Positions 1-8,100 of a stretch of 47,644 nt of DNA are shown one piece after another. The position numbers and the translations under genes were made by a program. The notes under the pieces were generated by a model. It did no database searches. It had not been told where the DNA came from and was given only the letters and a program-made list of their open reading frames with translations. The DNA comes from an uncultured Bacillota bacterium (GTDB taxonomy: Bacteria; Bacillota_I; Bacilli_A; RF39; UBA660): positions 1 to 47,644 of the forward strand of contig CAMVNN010000005.1 in assembly GCA_947168865.1 (NCBI GenBank), in the 5' to 3' direction. Position 1 is the first letter of the stretch; each line of letters begins with the position of its first letter.

Positions 1-755
1 CAGGTAACTTTACTTTTAGAACAATTGAATTTGAACAAATGGAATATCAAACATTTTGTAAAGAAGGTAGCGATCAAGAACTTTATGAATACTTTAAAGA
101 ATATGGTAAGAAGTTCTATATGGATTTAGGTTTACCTGAAGATAAACTTAGATTTCATGATCATGAAAAACTTGCTCATTATGCTAAAGCAGCATGCGAT
201 ATTGAATATTTATTCCCATTTGGTTGGGGTGAAATAAATGGAACTCACAATCGTACTAATTTTGATTTGACTCGTCATCAAGAATATAGTGGAGAATCTA
301 TGCAATATTTAGATCCTACAACTAATGAAAAATATATTCCATATATCATTGAATCTACATATGGACTAGATCGTACAGTTTTAGCTCTTTTATTCGAAAG
401 TTATCGCAAAGAAACTCTTGAAGATGGAACAGAAAGAGAAGTTATGAAATTGTCTCCTTATTTAGCTCCATATAAAGTAGCTGTTTTTCCATTAATGAAG
501 AAGAATCACTCTGAAAAAGCATTAGAAATATATAATGAACTTTCTAAATCTTTTATGACTGCATATGATGAAACAGGAAATATTGGAAAACGTTATCGTA
601 GACAAGATGCAATTGGAACACCTTTCTGTATAACTATAGATGACAATACTTTAAGTGATAATACAGTTACTATCCGTGATCGTGATACAATGGAACAAGT
701 TACTCTAAAATTAGATGAAGTAAAGGAATACATTGCTTCAAAAATAAAGTTTTAA
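1..755 (+). CDS. glyQS: Glycyl-tRNA synthetase, homodimeric class II type (C-terminal part, 5' end outside window)
   Basis: Charges tRNA-Gly in the cytosol. The reading frame is open from base 3, so the gene starts before the window and about 250 C-terminal residues are visible. They hold the end of the class II catalytic core (a WGEINGTHNRTNFDLTRH stretch and the motif 3 arginine in GLDRTVLALLFESY), followed by an anticodon-binding domain (LAPYKVAVFPL; then YRRQDAIGTPFCITID). This matches the alpha2 type of Bacilli, mollicutes and eukaryotes, not the alpha2beta2 GlyQ/GlyS enzyme. The next gene begins about 45 bases downstream with its own ribosome site. Confidence 0.93.
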   Translation, partial: GNFTFRTIEFEQMEYQTFCKEGSDQELYEYFKEYGKKFYMDLGLPEDKLRFHDHEKLAHYAKAACDIEYLFPFGWGEINGTHNRTNFDLTRHQEYSGESMQYLDPTTNEKYIPYIIESTYGLDRTVLALLFESYRKETLEDGTEREVMKLSPYLAPYKVAVFPLMKKNHSEKALEIYNELSKSFMTAYDETGNIGKRYRRQDAIGTPFCITIDDNTLSDNTVTIRDRDTMEQVTLKLDEVKEYIASKIKF

Positions 756-800
756 TTTACATTACTCGAAAAAAGTAGTATAATCTTAAAAGGTGGTTAT

Positions 801-1394
801 ATGAAGAAAGTATTTAAATTATTGATTTTAATTTTAGTCGTAGTTTCTTTAACTGCGTGTGGAAAAGAAGATCCTAAGAAAAATGAGACAAAAGGTAATA
901 ATAAAGAAGGCGAAAAAGCAGTAGAAAAAGCATTCTATGATGGATTACCGATGCCAAGTGATAAAATAGATAGAATCGATAAAAATGAAAAAACTGCTAC
1001 TAAGGCAGAATATATAATGTATATGAATAAATATACATATAAAGAATTCTACGATTATATTATGAAACTTGAAAAAGCAGGTTTCCATTATGAATTTGTT
1101 TCTGATAGTGTTCCTGAAGATGAAAATAATTTACACGACAAGACAGAAACTTCATGGGCTGCAAATGATGGAAAAACATGGATTCGTGCTTCATGGCGTT
1201 CTAATGAAAATGTGTACTACACAGATTATAATTTGCAAATAATTTTTAACAATTATGATTATTTAATACCATTAGAACCAGTAGAAAATAATACTAATGT
1301 AGAAAATAATACTAATGTAGAAAATAATACTAATGCAGGAGATAATGCTAATACAGAAAATACTGCTGAAGTAGATAATACTACAAATGAATAA
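801..1394 (+). CDS. Putative lipoprotein with Asn-rich repeat tail
   Basis: This 197-residue protein begins with a lipoprotein signal peptide (lipobox LTAC, acylated Cys about residue 20), so it should be anchored on the outer face of the membrane. The body (about 40-160) is a compact domain rich in Tyr, Trp and acidic residues with no family I recognise. The last 35 residues are Asn/Thr repeats (NNTNVE units) encoded by an 18-bp tandem repeat. The ribosome site AAAGGTGG precedes the ATG. A rho-independent hairpin follows the stop, and the gene converges with prsA. Function unknown. Confidence 0.8.
   Translation: MKKVFKLLILILVVVSLTACGKEDPKKNETKGNNKEGEKAVEKAFYDGLPMPSDKIDRIDKNEKTATKAEYIMYMNKYTYKEFYDYIMKLEKAGFHYEFVSDSVPEDENNLHDKTETSWAANDGKTWIRASWRSNENVYYTDYNLQIIFNNYDYLIPLEPVENNTNVENNTNVENNTNAGDNANTENTAEVDNTTNE
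1281..1352 (+). repeat. 18-bp tandem repeat inside the lipoprotein gene
   Basis: The unit GTAGAAAATAATACTAAT occurs three times without change (1281-1298, 1299-1316, 1317-1334). A degenerate fourth copy lies at 1335-1352. The period is a whole number of codons (VENNTN), so copy number can change without breaking the frame. Confidence 0.95.
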
Positions 1395-1422
1395 AAGCAA
1401 TATAAATTATTGCTTTTTTTTT
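1393..1422 (+). terminator. Rho-independent terminator after the lipoprotein gene
   Basis: A 10-bp stem, AAAAGCAATA with TATTGCTTTT, has a 5-base loop and runs into a T tract. It lies directly after the stop codon. Confidence 0.85.
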
Positions 1423-1423
1423 A

Positions 1424-1455
1424 CAAAAAAAATAATATGTATTTCTACATATTAT
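1424..1455 (-). terminator. Rho-independent terminator of prsA
   Basis: Read on the minus strand, ATAATATGTA-GAAA-TACATATTAT is a perfect 10-bp stem with a GNRA-type loop followed by T8. The stem overlaps the prsA stop codon. Confidence 0.85.
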
Positions 1456-2408
1456 TCATAATTTGCTTGATATAAAGTTTTAACATCAGTATCAATAATG
1501 TCTAGTTTATAGTTCTTTCTGATTTGAACCCATGCTTTTGTAACAGCATCTTCACTTTCACTTGTTTTTTCTTCAGCAAGTGTTTCTAAAATAGAGTCTT
1601 TAACATCTTTTAATGCTGGTTTTTCTTTAGCACTTACTTTTAAAATAATGTTATAACCATTATCATCTTTAAGTGGCTCTTTAGTCATTTCGCCATCTTT
1701 CAAACCAACAACGGCTTTAAAGAATGTTTCATTAACTTGTTCAGAGTTGAAATCTGACATTAAACCACCATTTAATCCTGATAATTTGTCATCAGAATAT
1801 TCTTTAGCTAAATCTTCAAATTTTTCACCATTATTAATTTTCTTAATTATTTCTTTTGCTTCATCTAATGCTTCTGTTTCGATTTTTAATTTATCTTCAT
1901 CAGTTGCATCTTCTTCAGCTTCAGCAGGTCTAACTAAAATATATCTGACTGTTTGATCACCGTAGATATTTTCATTATAGTAGTTGTTAACTTCCTCATC
2001 AGTTATAGTAGTTTTTAGATATTTGATAGCTACTTTTTGCTTTAAATAATCATTTTGAATCATTTCTTTAAATGAAGCTTCATCATTATAACCATAGTAC
2101 TTTAAAGTTTCTTCGAATTGATCACCATAATACTCTTTATACATATTAACTTGACCTTCAGCATAGCTTTCAGCACCTGTCTTATCAGTTATCTCTTTAT
2201 CGATTATTTTTTTGTCAATCATATCTAACATAACTGATAGACCACCACGGCTCTTTAATTCTGCATATAAATCATCGGCAGTAATTTTATAACCGTCTAT
2301 AGAAGCAAAAACTTCTTTGCCATTTTCTAATTTTGGAGTTTTAGCACAACCAGCAGTTAAAAATAAAACCCCAATTAGAAAAATACTCACAATTTTTTTA
2401 TTTTTCAT
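1452..2408 (-). CDS. prsA: PrsA-type extracellular foldase lipoprotein (peptidyl-prolyl isomerase)
   Basis: Membrane-anchored chaperone that helps secreted proteins fold after Sec export. It has a signal peptide with lipobox LTAGC (Cys 21), a SurA-like N-terminal helical region (about 30-150) and a parvulin domain (about 150-265). The parvulin pattern is visible in VRYILVRPAEAEE, FEDLAKEYSDDKLSGLNGG and NGYNIILKV. A short C-terminal helix extends to residue 318, a normal PrsA length. The gene is monocistronic, with its own terminator, and convergent with the preceding lipoprotein gene. PrsA is the best match; another SurA/PrsA paralogue is possible. Confidence 0.88.
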   Translation of the reverse strand: MKNKKIVSIFLIGVLFLTAGCAKTPKLENGKEVFASIDGYKITADDLYAELKSRGGLSVMLDMIDKKIIDKEITDKTGAESYAEGQVNMYKEYYGDQFEETLKYYGYNDEASFKEMIQNDYLKQKVAIKYLKTTITDEEVNNYYNENIYGDQTVRYILVRPAEAEEDATDEDKLKIETEALDEAKEIIKKINNGEKFEDLAKEYSDDKLSGLNGGLMSDFNSEQVNETFFKAVVGLKDGEMTKEPLKDDNGYNIILKVSAKEKPALKDVKDSILETLAEEKTSESEDAVTKAWVQIRKNYKLDIIDTDVKTLYQANYE

Positions 2409-2483
2409 ACTTTCCTCCTTTAGTTGTACTCATATATAATAACAAATTTTTTAAAAAAAAACAATAATATACACATAAGTAAT

Positions 2484-2511
2484 CACACATATTTAGAATT
2501 TCCATAAAATA
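2484..2511 (+). promoter_or_regulatory. Possible sigma-K-type promoter for the YjcZ-like genes
   Basis: CATAAAATA at 2503-2511 fits the mother-cell sigma-K -10 element (CATAnnnTA). CACA at 2484-2487 places an AC about 16 bases upstream. No good sigma-A -35/-10 pair was seen before 2544. The match is short and the region A/T-rich, so this is tentative. Confidence 0.35.
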
Positions 2512-2543
2512 TTTTAGAAAGATTAAAAAGGAGGAATGACAAT

Positions 2544-2627
2544 ATGTATAATACCGGTGTTTCAAGTGCTGCTATTGTTTTAGTACTATTTATCTTACTT
2601 ATTATTATACTAGGAGCTTATATTTAG
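2544..2627 (+). CDS. YjcZ-family sporulation microprotein
   Basis: A 27-residue peptide made of a short Tyr/Asn/Gly N-terminus followed by one hydrophobic helix (AAIVLVLFILLIIILGAYI). This is the layout of the tiny YjcZ/YrkE-type proteins of spore formers. The ribosome site AAAGGAGG lies 8-9 bases before the ATG. The TAG stop overlaps the ribosome site of the next, similar gene. The role in the family is not understood beyond association with sporulation. Confidence 0.75.
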   Translation: MYNTGVSSAAIVLVLFILLIIILGAYI

Positions 2628-2636
2628 GAGGTATTT

Positions 2637-2741
2637 ATGAAGTGTGGAAACGATAAACCAAGTGGTGGAAGCAGTGGCTTTATAGTTTTAATCGTGCTAT
2701 ATATACTACTAGCTATTATCATTGGTTCTAGATTTTGTTAA
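2637..2741 (+). CDS. Second YjcZ-like small membrane protein
   Basis: A 34-residue peptide with a polar Cys/Gly/Ser-rich start (MKCGNDKPSGGSSG) and one transmembrane helix ending in SRFC. It appears to be a paralogue of the 27-residue gene just upstream. The ribosome site AGGAGG sits 6 bases before the ATG, inside the upstream stop codon region, so the pair is probably co-transcribed. A terminator follows at once. Confidence 0.7.
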   Translation: MKCGNDKPSGGSSGFIVLIVLYILLAIIIGSRFC

Positions 2742-2763
2742 AAAGAGGTAAAACTCTTTTTTT
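2741..2763 (+). terminator. Terminator after the YjcZ-like pair
   Basis: AAAGAG-GTAAAA-CTCTTT followed by T residues. It is a short stem and probably modest in strength. Confidence 0.65.
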
Positions 2764-2786
2764 ATGTAAAATTTACTTAAAATTAC

Positions 2787-2850
2787 TTTACAATAGTTGC
2801 CAAATTAGATATAATAGTGGTGGTAAGTGGAATAAAGTGGAAGAAAGTGG
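2787..2850 (+). promoter_or_regulatory. mraZ promoter and four-repeat MraZ operator
   Basis: TTTACA (2787-2792) and TATAAT (2810-2815), 17 bases apart, form a sigma-A promoter. Directly downstream, AGTGG recurs at 2816, 2826, 2836 and 2846, exactly 10 bp apart, so the copies lie on one face of the helix. MraZ proteins bind arrays of short G-rich direct repeats before their own operon; GTGG-type boxes at about 10-bp spacing fit. Binding here would cover the transcription start and repress the cell-division operon. Confidence 0.8.
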
Positions 2851-2859
2851 TGAGTAAAC

Positions 2860-3288
2860 GTGCTAATGGGGGAGTTTCATCATAACATTGATGAAAAGGG
2901 TCGTTTAATTATACCATCAAGAATTCGCTACGAACTTGGTGAAAAATTCATTATCACAAGAGGATTAGACAAATGTTTATTTGTTTATCCGCTTAATGAA
3001 TGGGAAAACATTATAAAGAAATATCGTGAACTTCCAAATACGAGAGAAGCCCGAAACTTCATGAGATTTTTCTTGTCAGGAGCCAGTGAATGTGAATTTG
3101 ATAAACAGGGTCGTATAAATATCTCTAGTCCACTTGTTAGCTATGCATCTTTAAATCGTGAATGTGTCATTATTGGTGTTAATGATAGAATTGAAATATG
3201 GGCTAAAGAAATGTGGGATAGCTTTATATCTGATAATGAAGAAAATTTCTCAGATATGGCTGATCACTTGTTCGGAGATCCAGTTTAA
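2860..3288 (+). CDS. mraZ: Transcriptional regulator MraZ
   Basis: DNA-binding repressor of the division and cell-wall (dcw) operon, acting on repeats before its own gene. The 142-residue length is typical. The two SpoVT/AbrB-like halves are visible (MGEFHHNIDEKGRLIIPSR and ASECEFDKQGRINISS). The GTG at 2860 gives MLMGEFHHN, matching the usual MFMGEY N-terminus. An ATG two codons later is the alternative. The stop overlaps the rsmH start (TTTAATG), so the two are translationally coupled. Confidence 0.95.
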   Translation: MLMGEFHHNIDEKGRLIIPSRIRYELGEKFIITRGLDKCLFVYPLNEWENIIKKYRELPNTREARNFMRFFLSGASECEFDKQGRINISSPLVSYASLNRECVIIGVNDRIEIWAKEMWDSFISDNEENFSDMADHLFGDPV

Positions 3289-4208
3289 TGCATATAAGTG
3301 TTCTACTTAATGAATGCATTCAAAATTTAAATTTAAAAGATGATAGTGTAATTGTTGATGCCACATTAGGATATGGTGGTCACAGCAGTGAAATATTGAA
3401 AAGAATCCCCAAAGGTTTCTTGTATGCCTTCGATCAAGATGAAGAAGCCATTAAAAGTAGTCGTGAAAGACTTAGCAAAATTGCTTCAAATTACGAAATT
3501 ATTTATAGCAATTTTGTTAATATGGAAACTGAACTTGAAAAAAGAAAAGTCAAACATGTTGATGGTATTTTATTTGACTTAGGTGTTTCTAGTCCTCAAT
3601 TAGATGAAAGTGAAAGAGGATTTAGTTTTCACACTGATTCTAAACTTGATATGAGGATGGATAAAAGAAATAAGTTGTCAGCATATGAAGTTGTTAATGA
3701 ATATTCATATGAAAAGTTAGTTGATATATTTTTCAAATATGGAGAAGAAAAATACTCTAGAAATATTGCTAAGAAAATAGTCGAATTGAGAAAAGAAAAG
3801 AAAATCGAAACGACTTTAGAATTAGCTGAAATTATTGCTTCAGCAGTTCCGGCAAAATATAAAAGAGATCATCATCCATCGCGAAAAGTATTTCAAGCAA
3901 TTAGGATTGAAGTAAATGACGAATTGAATGTGTTTGCCAAATCATTAAATAATGCACTACGTTTAATAGATATAAATGGCAGAATCTGTGTTATTACATT
4001 TCATTCGCTAGAAGATAAAATATGTAAAGAAATTTTTAAAGAAAATAGCACAGTAAAAAAAGAACTTGCATCTTTACCGATAATACCAGATGAATTTAAA
4101 CCTAAATTTAAAGTCGTTGATGTTATTGAACCAAGTGAAGATGAAGTTAAATGTAATAATCGCTCACGAAGCGCCAAGCTGCGCATAATAGAAAGAATAG
4201 GTAGATAA
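3288..4208 (+). CDS. rsmH: 16S rRNA (cytosine-1402-N4)-methyltransferase RsmH
   Basis: Methylates C1402 of 16S rRNA in the decoding centre using S-adenosylmethionine. Motifs: VDATLGYGGHS (SAM loop), DGILFDLGVSSPQLD, the RGFSF and DMRMD signatures, VFQAIRIEVNDEL and ITFHSLEDKICKEIF. At 306 residues it is of usual size. It is the second gene of the mraZ operon and starts within the mraZ stop codon. Confidence 0.96.
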   Translation: MHISVLLNECIQNLNLKDDSVIVDATLGYGGHSSEILKRIPKGFLYAFDQDEEAIKSSRERLSKIASNYEIIYSNFVNMETELEKRKVKHVDGILFDLGVSSPQLDESERGFSFHTDSKLDMRMDKRNKLSAYEVVNEYSYEKLVDIFFKYGEEKYSRNIAKKIVELRKEKKIETTLELAEIIASAVPAKYKRDHHPSRKVFQAIRIEVNDELNVFAKSLNNALRLIDINGRICVITFHSLEDKICKEIFKENSTVKKELASLPIIPDEFKPKFKVVDVIEPSEDEVKCNNRSRSAKLRIIERIGR

Positions 4209-4210
4209 AT

Positions 4211-4504
4211 ATGAGAAAAGCTAAAAATAGAAGAGGAATAACAAAAGGAGAAAGATTTTTATATTCAAGTATTGCCATAATGCTATTTTTAGTTATGTTT
4301 ATCCAAATCTATTCTGCTGCTAGTCTTGGTAATTTAAAAATGAATATTGAAAAGTTAAATTATCAGGTAACTAGTCAAGAGAAGAAAAACGAAAGCTTAA
4401 ATATGAAAATAAGCGAACTTACTGCTTATGACAACATTAAAGGTGTTGTAAGTGAAATGGGCTTGTCATATAATTATGAAAATATTATAATTATAGATAA
4501 GTAA
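4211..4504 (+). CDS. ftsL: Cell division protein FtsL
   Basis: A small bitopic divisome protein that bridges FtsB/DivIC and the septal synthase. The 97 residues comprise a basic cytoplasmic start, one membrane helix (about 18-35) and an extracellular heptad-like coiled coil (about 40-80). Sequence similarity is low, as usual for FtsL; the call rests on size, topology and position between rsmH and the division PBP. It follows rsmH by two bases. Confidence 0.85.
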   Translation: MRKAKNRRGITKGERFLYSSIAIMLFLVMFIQIYSAASLGNLKMNIEKLNYQVTSQEKKNESLNMKISELTAYDNIKGVVSEMGLSYNYENIIIIDK

Positions 4505-4516
4505 GGATGTGAAAAT

Positions 4517-6640
4517 GTGAAAACAAGGAATTTTAAAAAATGGAAGAAACCTCAAGGAATTTTTTGGATTTTCTTTGTTTTTTTTGTGGTCTTGTTTTTA
4601 CAACTCTGTTATTTGTCACTTTTCACTAAAGTATATGGTATTGATATGCAAGCTTTTGCTAAAAACAGAAATACTTATAAAGCAACTATTAAGGCCTTAA
4701 GAGGAAATGTATATACATCGGATGAAACTGTTTTAGCACAAACTGTTTCCTCATATACTGTTATTGCATACTTGTCACCTTCAAGAACTGGAAATTCTAA
4801 AAAACCACTTCATGTTGTTGATAAAGAAATGACAGCAGAAGCACTTTCACCGGTTTTAAATATGACTAAGGAGCGCCTTCTAGAGTTATTATCGCGTGAT
4901 GTTTATCAAGTAGAGCTAGGTCCTGGTGGACGTGATATAACGGAACTTAAAAAGGAAGAAATTGAAGCATTGGAGCTTCCAGGAATAAGTTTCATGGAAG
5001 ACACTAAGAGATATTATCCAAATGGTGACTTTGCATCATATATTGTTGGATATGCTAAAAAATATGATAATGATATTGTTGGTGAGCTTGGAATTGAAGC
5101 TTTATATAATGATGAACTAAATGGTAAAGATGGAGCTATAGTTCAACAACAAGACCGCTATGGCTATAAAATACCAGATACACCTGAAACAAATATTCCG
5201 GCTGAAAATGGAGATGATATTTACTTAACCATAGATGCCAACGTTCAAAGGTTTGTTGAAAATGTTGTTGATGACATAGTTGAAACAGGTAAACCAGAGT
5301 GGGTTACAGTCTCAGTAATGGAAGCTAAAACAGGACGCATTTTAGGTTCAGCATCAGCACCATCATATGATCCAAATAAATTAAATATAACTAATTATGA
5401 AAATCCTTTAGTGTCATTTGCATATGAACCAGGATCAGTCATGAAGATATTTACTTATCTATGTGCAATGGAAAACAATGTTTACAATGGTAAAGCAACC
5501 TATAAATCAGGATCTATTACTATTGATGGTACACCAATATTCGATCATAATAAATATGGGTGGGGTACTATCACTTATGATCTTGGCTTAGAAAGATCAT
5601 CAAATGTTGCTGTTGCAACGATGATGCAGACCTTATTAAGCCGTGATCAATTAAAAAAATGTCTCACTACATTTGGCTTTGGCTCTAAAACTGGAGTTAA
5701 GTTACCAAGAGAATTATCTGGAAGTTTGAATTTTAAATATGCAGTTGAAACAGCAGCTGCTTCATTTGGTCAAGGAATTACTACAACTCCAGTTCAACAA
5801 TTACAAGCTTTATCTATTATTGCAAACAACGGAACAATGATGAAACCTCAAATAATTGATAGAATTGTTGATTCAAAAACTGGAGAAATAATTTATAAAA
5901 GTGAAGTTGAAAAAGTTGAAAATGTGGCTGCCGAAAAAAATGTTAAATATATTCGTGAACTCATGTATAATGTAGTAAATTCAACTAGGCCAGGAGTAAC
6001 TGGTAGTAAATATAAGATAAAAGGCTATGATGTTATTGGTAAAACAGGAACAGCTCAATATTTTAATAAAGAAACTGGTAAATATTCATTTAAAACTCTA
6101 GACTATATTTATTCATTCTCAGGAATGTTTCCTAAAGATGATCCAGATGTTATAATATTTGCAACAGCCAAAAAGCCAAATAACTTTAATTCATTACCAA
6201 ATGGTGTAACAACTTTAATGAAAGATATTGCTACTTATAGAAATACATTTAATAATGAAAAAACTTTAAATACATCTAATTCATATGTTTTATCTGATTA
6301 TCGTGGAAAAGAAACCAATGAAGTAAAAACATCTTTAAAAGAGCATGATTTAAATGTCATTTTAATAGGTGATGGAAAATATATAATTGATCAATATCCA
6401 GAATCAAATATAACAGTATTAGATGAAGACAATGTTTTCTTGATAACAAATGGTGATAAGATTAAAATACCAGATTTTACAGGCTGGTCTAAAAAAGACA
6501 TTCAAACCTATGCTTATAAAACTAATCTAGAAGTTGAGTTTGAAGGTTATGGTTATGCTTATAGTCAAAATATAGTAGCAGATACTATTTTAGAAGAAAA
6601 AGAAAAATTAATAATAAAATTAAAAGATAAAGAAAATTAA
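4517..6640 (+). CDS. Class B penicillin-binding protein (PBP2B/SpoVD-type septal transpeptidase) with PASTA domain
   Basis: Cross-links septal, or in spore formers cortex, peptidoglycan outside the membrane. After an N-terminal membrane helix (about 15-35) comes a dimerisation domain, then the transpeptidase with SxxK (Ser307-Lys310), SxN (Ser361-Asn363) and KTGT (Lys509). A single PASTA-like domain covers about residues 650-700. The start is GTG 4517; the ATG two bases earlier is followed at once by a stop. B. subtilis has separate pbpB and spoVD here; this locus has one gene, which may serve both jobs (inference). The cluster ends here, with no murE, mraY or murD. Confidence 0.92.
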   Translation: MKTRNFKKWKKPQGIFWIFFVFFVVLFLQLCYLSLFTKVYGIDMQAFAKNRNTYKATIKALRGNVYTSDETVLAQTVSSYTVIAYLSPSRTGNSKKPLHVVDKEMTAEALSPVLNMTKERLLELLSRDVYQVELGPGGRDITELKKEEIEALELPGISFMEDTKRYYPNGDFASYIVGYAKKYDNDIVGELGIEALYNDELNGKDGAIVQQQDRYGYKIPDTPETNIPAENGDDIYLTIDANVQRFVENVVDDIVETGKPEWVTVSVMEAKTGRILGSASAPSYDPNKLNITNYENPLVSFAYEPGSVMKIFTYLCAMENNVYNGKATYKSGSITIDGTPIFDHNKYGWGTITYDLGLERSSNVAVATMMQTLLSRDQLKKCLTTFGFGSKTGVKLPRELSGSLNFKYAVETAAASFGQGITTTPVQQLQALSIIANNGTMMKPQIIDRIVDSKTGEIIYKSEVEKVENVAAEKNVKYIRELMYNVVNSTRPGVTGSKYKIKGYDVIGKTGTAQYFNKETGKYSFKTLDYIYSFSGMFPKDDPDVIIFATAKKPNNFNSLPNGVTTLMKDIATYRNTFNNEKTLNTSNSYVLSDYRGKETNEVKTSLKEHDLNVILIGDGKYIIDQYPESNITVLDEDNVFLITNGDKIKIPDFTGWSKKDIQTYAYKTNLEVEFEGYGYAYSQNIVADTILEEKEKLIIKLKDKEN

Positions 6641-6657
6641 ATTCTTTATCTTTTTTT
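6622..6657 (+). terminator. Terminator of the mraZ-PBP operon
   Basis: AAAAGATAAAGAA and TTCTTTATCTTTT form a 13-bp stem with a 7-base loop, then T residues. It overlaps the end of the PBP gene. Confidence 0.85.
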
Positions 6658-6707
6658 AAAGGATTTTTTACTTCCTACAAAGTATGTTATATGTAGGAGG
6701 TGAAAAC

Positions 6708-8033
6708 ATAAATAAATTATTTAAAACAATATTCTTAATTTTTCTAGTATTTATTGAAATAAAAGTCACAGCTAAAACATATGGTATTGATTATAAACCA
6801 ATTGAATCATTAGATTTAAAAGTCGAAGAAATAAAAAAATATAAGTTTTATAAAGAACATAAAGTCAATGCTTATTTTATTGAAAACGAAAACCCTGATA
6901 TTTTTAAAAAACAAAATGATTTTTATTATACTGATTATAGTGAATGGTTTAAAGAAAAACCCAATTTAAAGAAAAATCGTGAAATAAAAGAAAGAAATGT
7001 TTTTCTATATTCAAAATTAAAGAAAATTAAAAACTTCTATATTGAAGTAGAAGATCCAGATGAAAGCAATCTTGAATTCGCGATTAGATTTAATGATTCT
7101 CCTGCTTCTAATAGTGGATATTGTGGAGATTGCAGTAGTGGTTATTATATGCATATAGCTGATAATAAATATGATAATGCAGTTAGAATAAATAAGCTTT
7201 CACTAGTATATCAAGATTATTATTATCCAAGTGAATTATCAATAAGAGTAATGTTTAATAAAGAAAATATCAAATATCGAATACTTATATATGAAAATAA
7301 TATCAATGAAATTATGTATGAAGCTAATTTTGTAAGTGACTTATCTCTACATGACTATACAATTCAAGATTTTGAAATGAAAGACGCATTTGAAGAAGAA
7401 ATTGTAAAGTATAATGAAGAACCTAATATGTATTTACTAAATTCATATAAAGAGTACTCTTATCGTGATAAGTTTTATTTGTATGAATATACACTTAAAG
7501 ATTATTATCCAACATATGAATTATCTTTAGATGGTTATATAAAAGATGAAAATGATTTTATAGTTGAAAAGAAATATTCTTATTTAGAAACAGCAATTAT
7601 TAAAGATAAAATAGTCATTAATAATGAAAACTATGATTTGACTGATTACATAAAGACATCAATTCCATTTGAAGTTTCTTCTAATATTGATATTTCTAAA
7701 AATGGAACATATAAAATAAAATATATATTTCCAAATAAAACACTTGAAAAAGATGTGACTGTTAAAACTAATAAGGAGTATATTGATTCTTTAGAAATGA
7801 GCATTAAGAAGAAAAACGAAGAAATAGAAGATGTTATTAAAAATAAGGACGAAATAATAGAACGTTTAGAAAGCAGTATTAAAAATAAAGATGAAGTAAT
7901 AAGTAAAAAAGGAGTCGAAAGGACTATCATAAAAGAATCAAAAATACCTGTAATTTTAATAACAATGGGGGTAATGTTAGTTATTATTTGTATAATTAAA
8001 AGTATCAAAAAAACTGTCGAATTAAAAAAATAG
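6708..8033 (+). CDS. Signal-peptide protein with C-terminal coiled coil and membrane anchor, unknown function, ATA start
   Basis: I recognise no family. From the proposed start the protein has 441 residues: a signal peptide (MNKLFKTIFLIFLVFIEIK), a Tyr/Lys-rich extracellular region containing a CGDC pair, a charged coiled coil (repeated KNKDEIIERLE units, about 350-400) and a C-terminal transmembrane helix with basic tail. The start is chosen because AGGAGGTG (6695-6702) lies 5-7 bases before ATA 6708 and gives a clean signal peptide. The only in-frame ATG (6684) lies upstream of that ribosome site. It directly precedes the sporulation operon, so a spore role is possible but unproven. The end may be frameshifted at an A7 run. 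Confidence 0.75.
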   Translation: MNKLFKTIFLIFLVFIEIKVTAKTYGIDYKPIESLDLKVEEIKKYKFYKEHKVNAYFIENENPDIFKKQNDFYYTDYSEWFKEKPNLKKNREIKERNVFLYSKLKKIKNFYIEVEDPDESNLEFAIRFNDSPASNSGYCGDCSSGYYMHIADNKYDNAVRINKLSLVYQDYYYPSELSIRVMFNKENIKYRILIYENNINEIMYEANFVSDLSLHDYTIQDFEMKDAFEEEIVKYNEEPNMYLLNSYKEYSYRDKFYLYEYTLKDYYPTYELSLDGYIKDENDFIVEKKYSYLETAIIKDKIVINNENYDLTDYIKTSIPFEVSSNIDISKNGTYKIKYIFPNKTLEKDVTVKTNKEYIDSLEMSIKKKNEEIEDVIKNKDEIIERLESSIKNKDEVISKKGVERTIIKESKIPVILITMGVMLVIICIIKSIKKTVELKK

Positions 8034-8100
8034 CTTCTTATGTCGAAAGATTAGAAAAAGAATTTTAGAAGTGATAAATTATAAGAGAGGTGATAAATAT

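Noticed and set aside
1747..1956. Plus-strand frame inside prsA
   Set aside because: Antisense to the conserved parvulin domain of prsA, Ser-rich, and without ribosome site.
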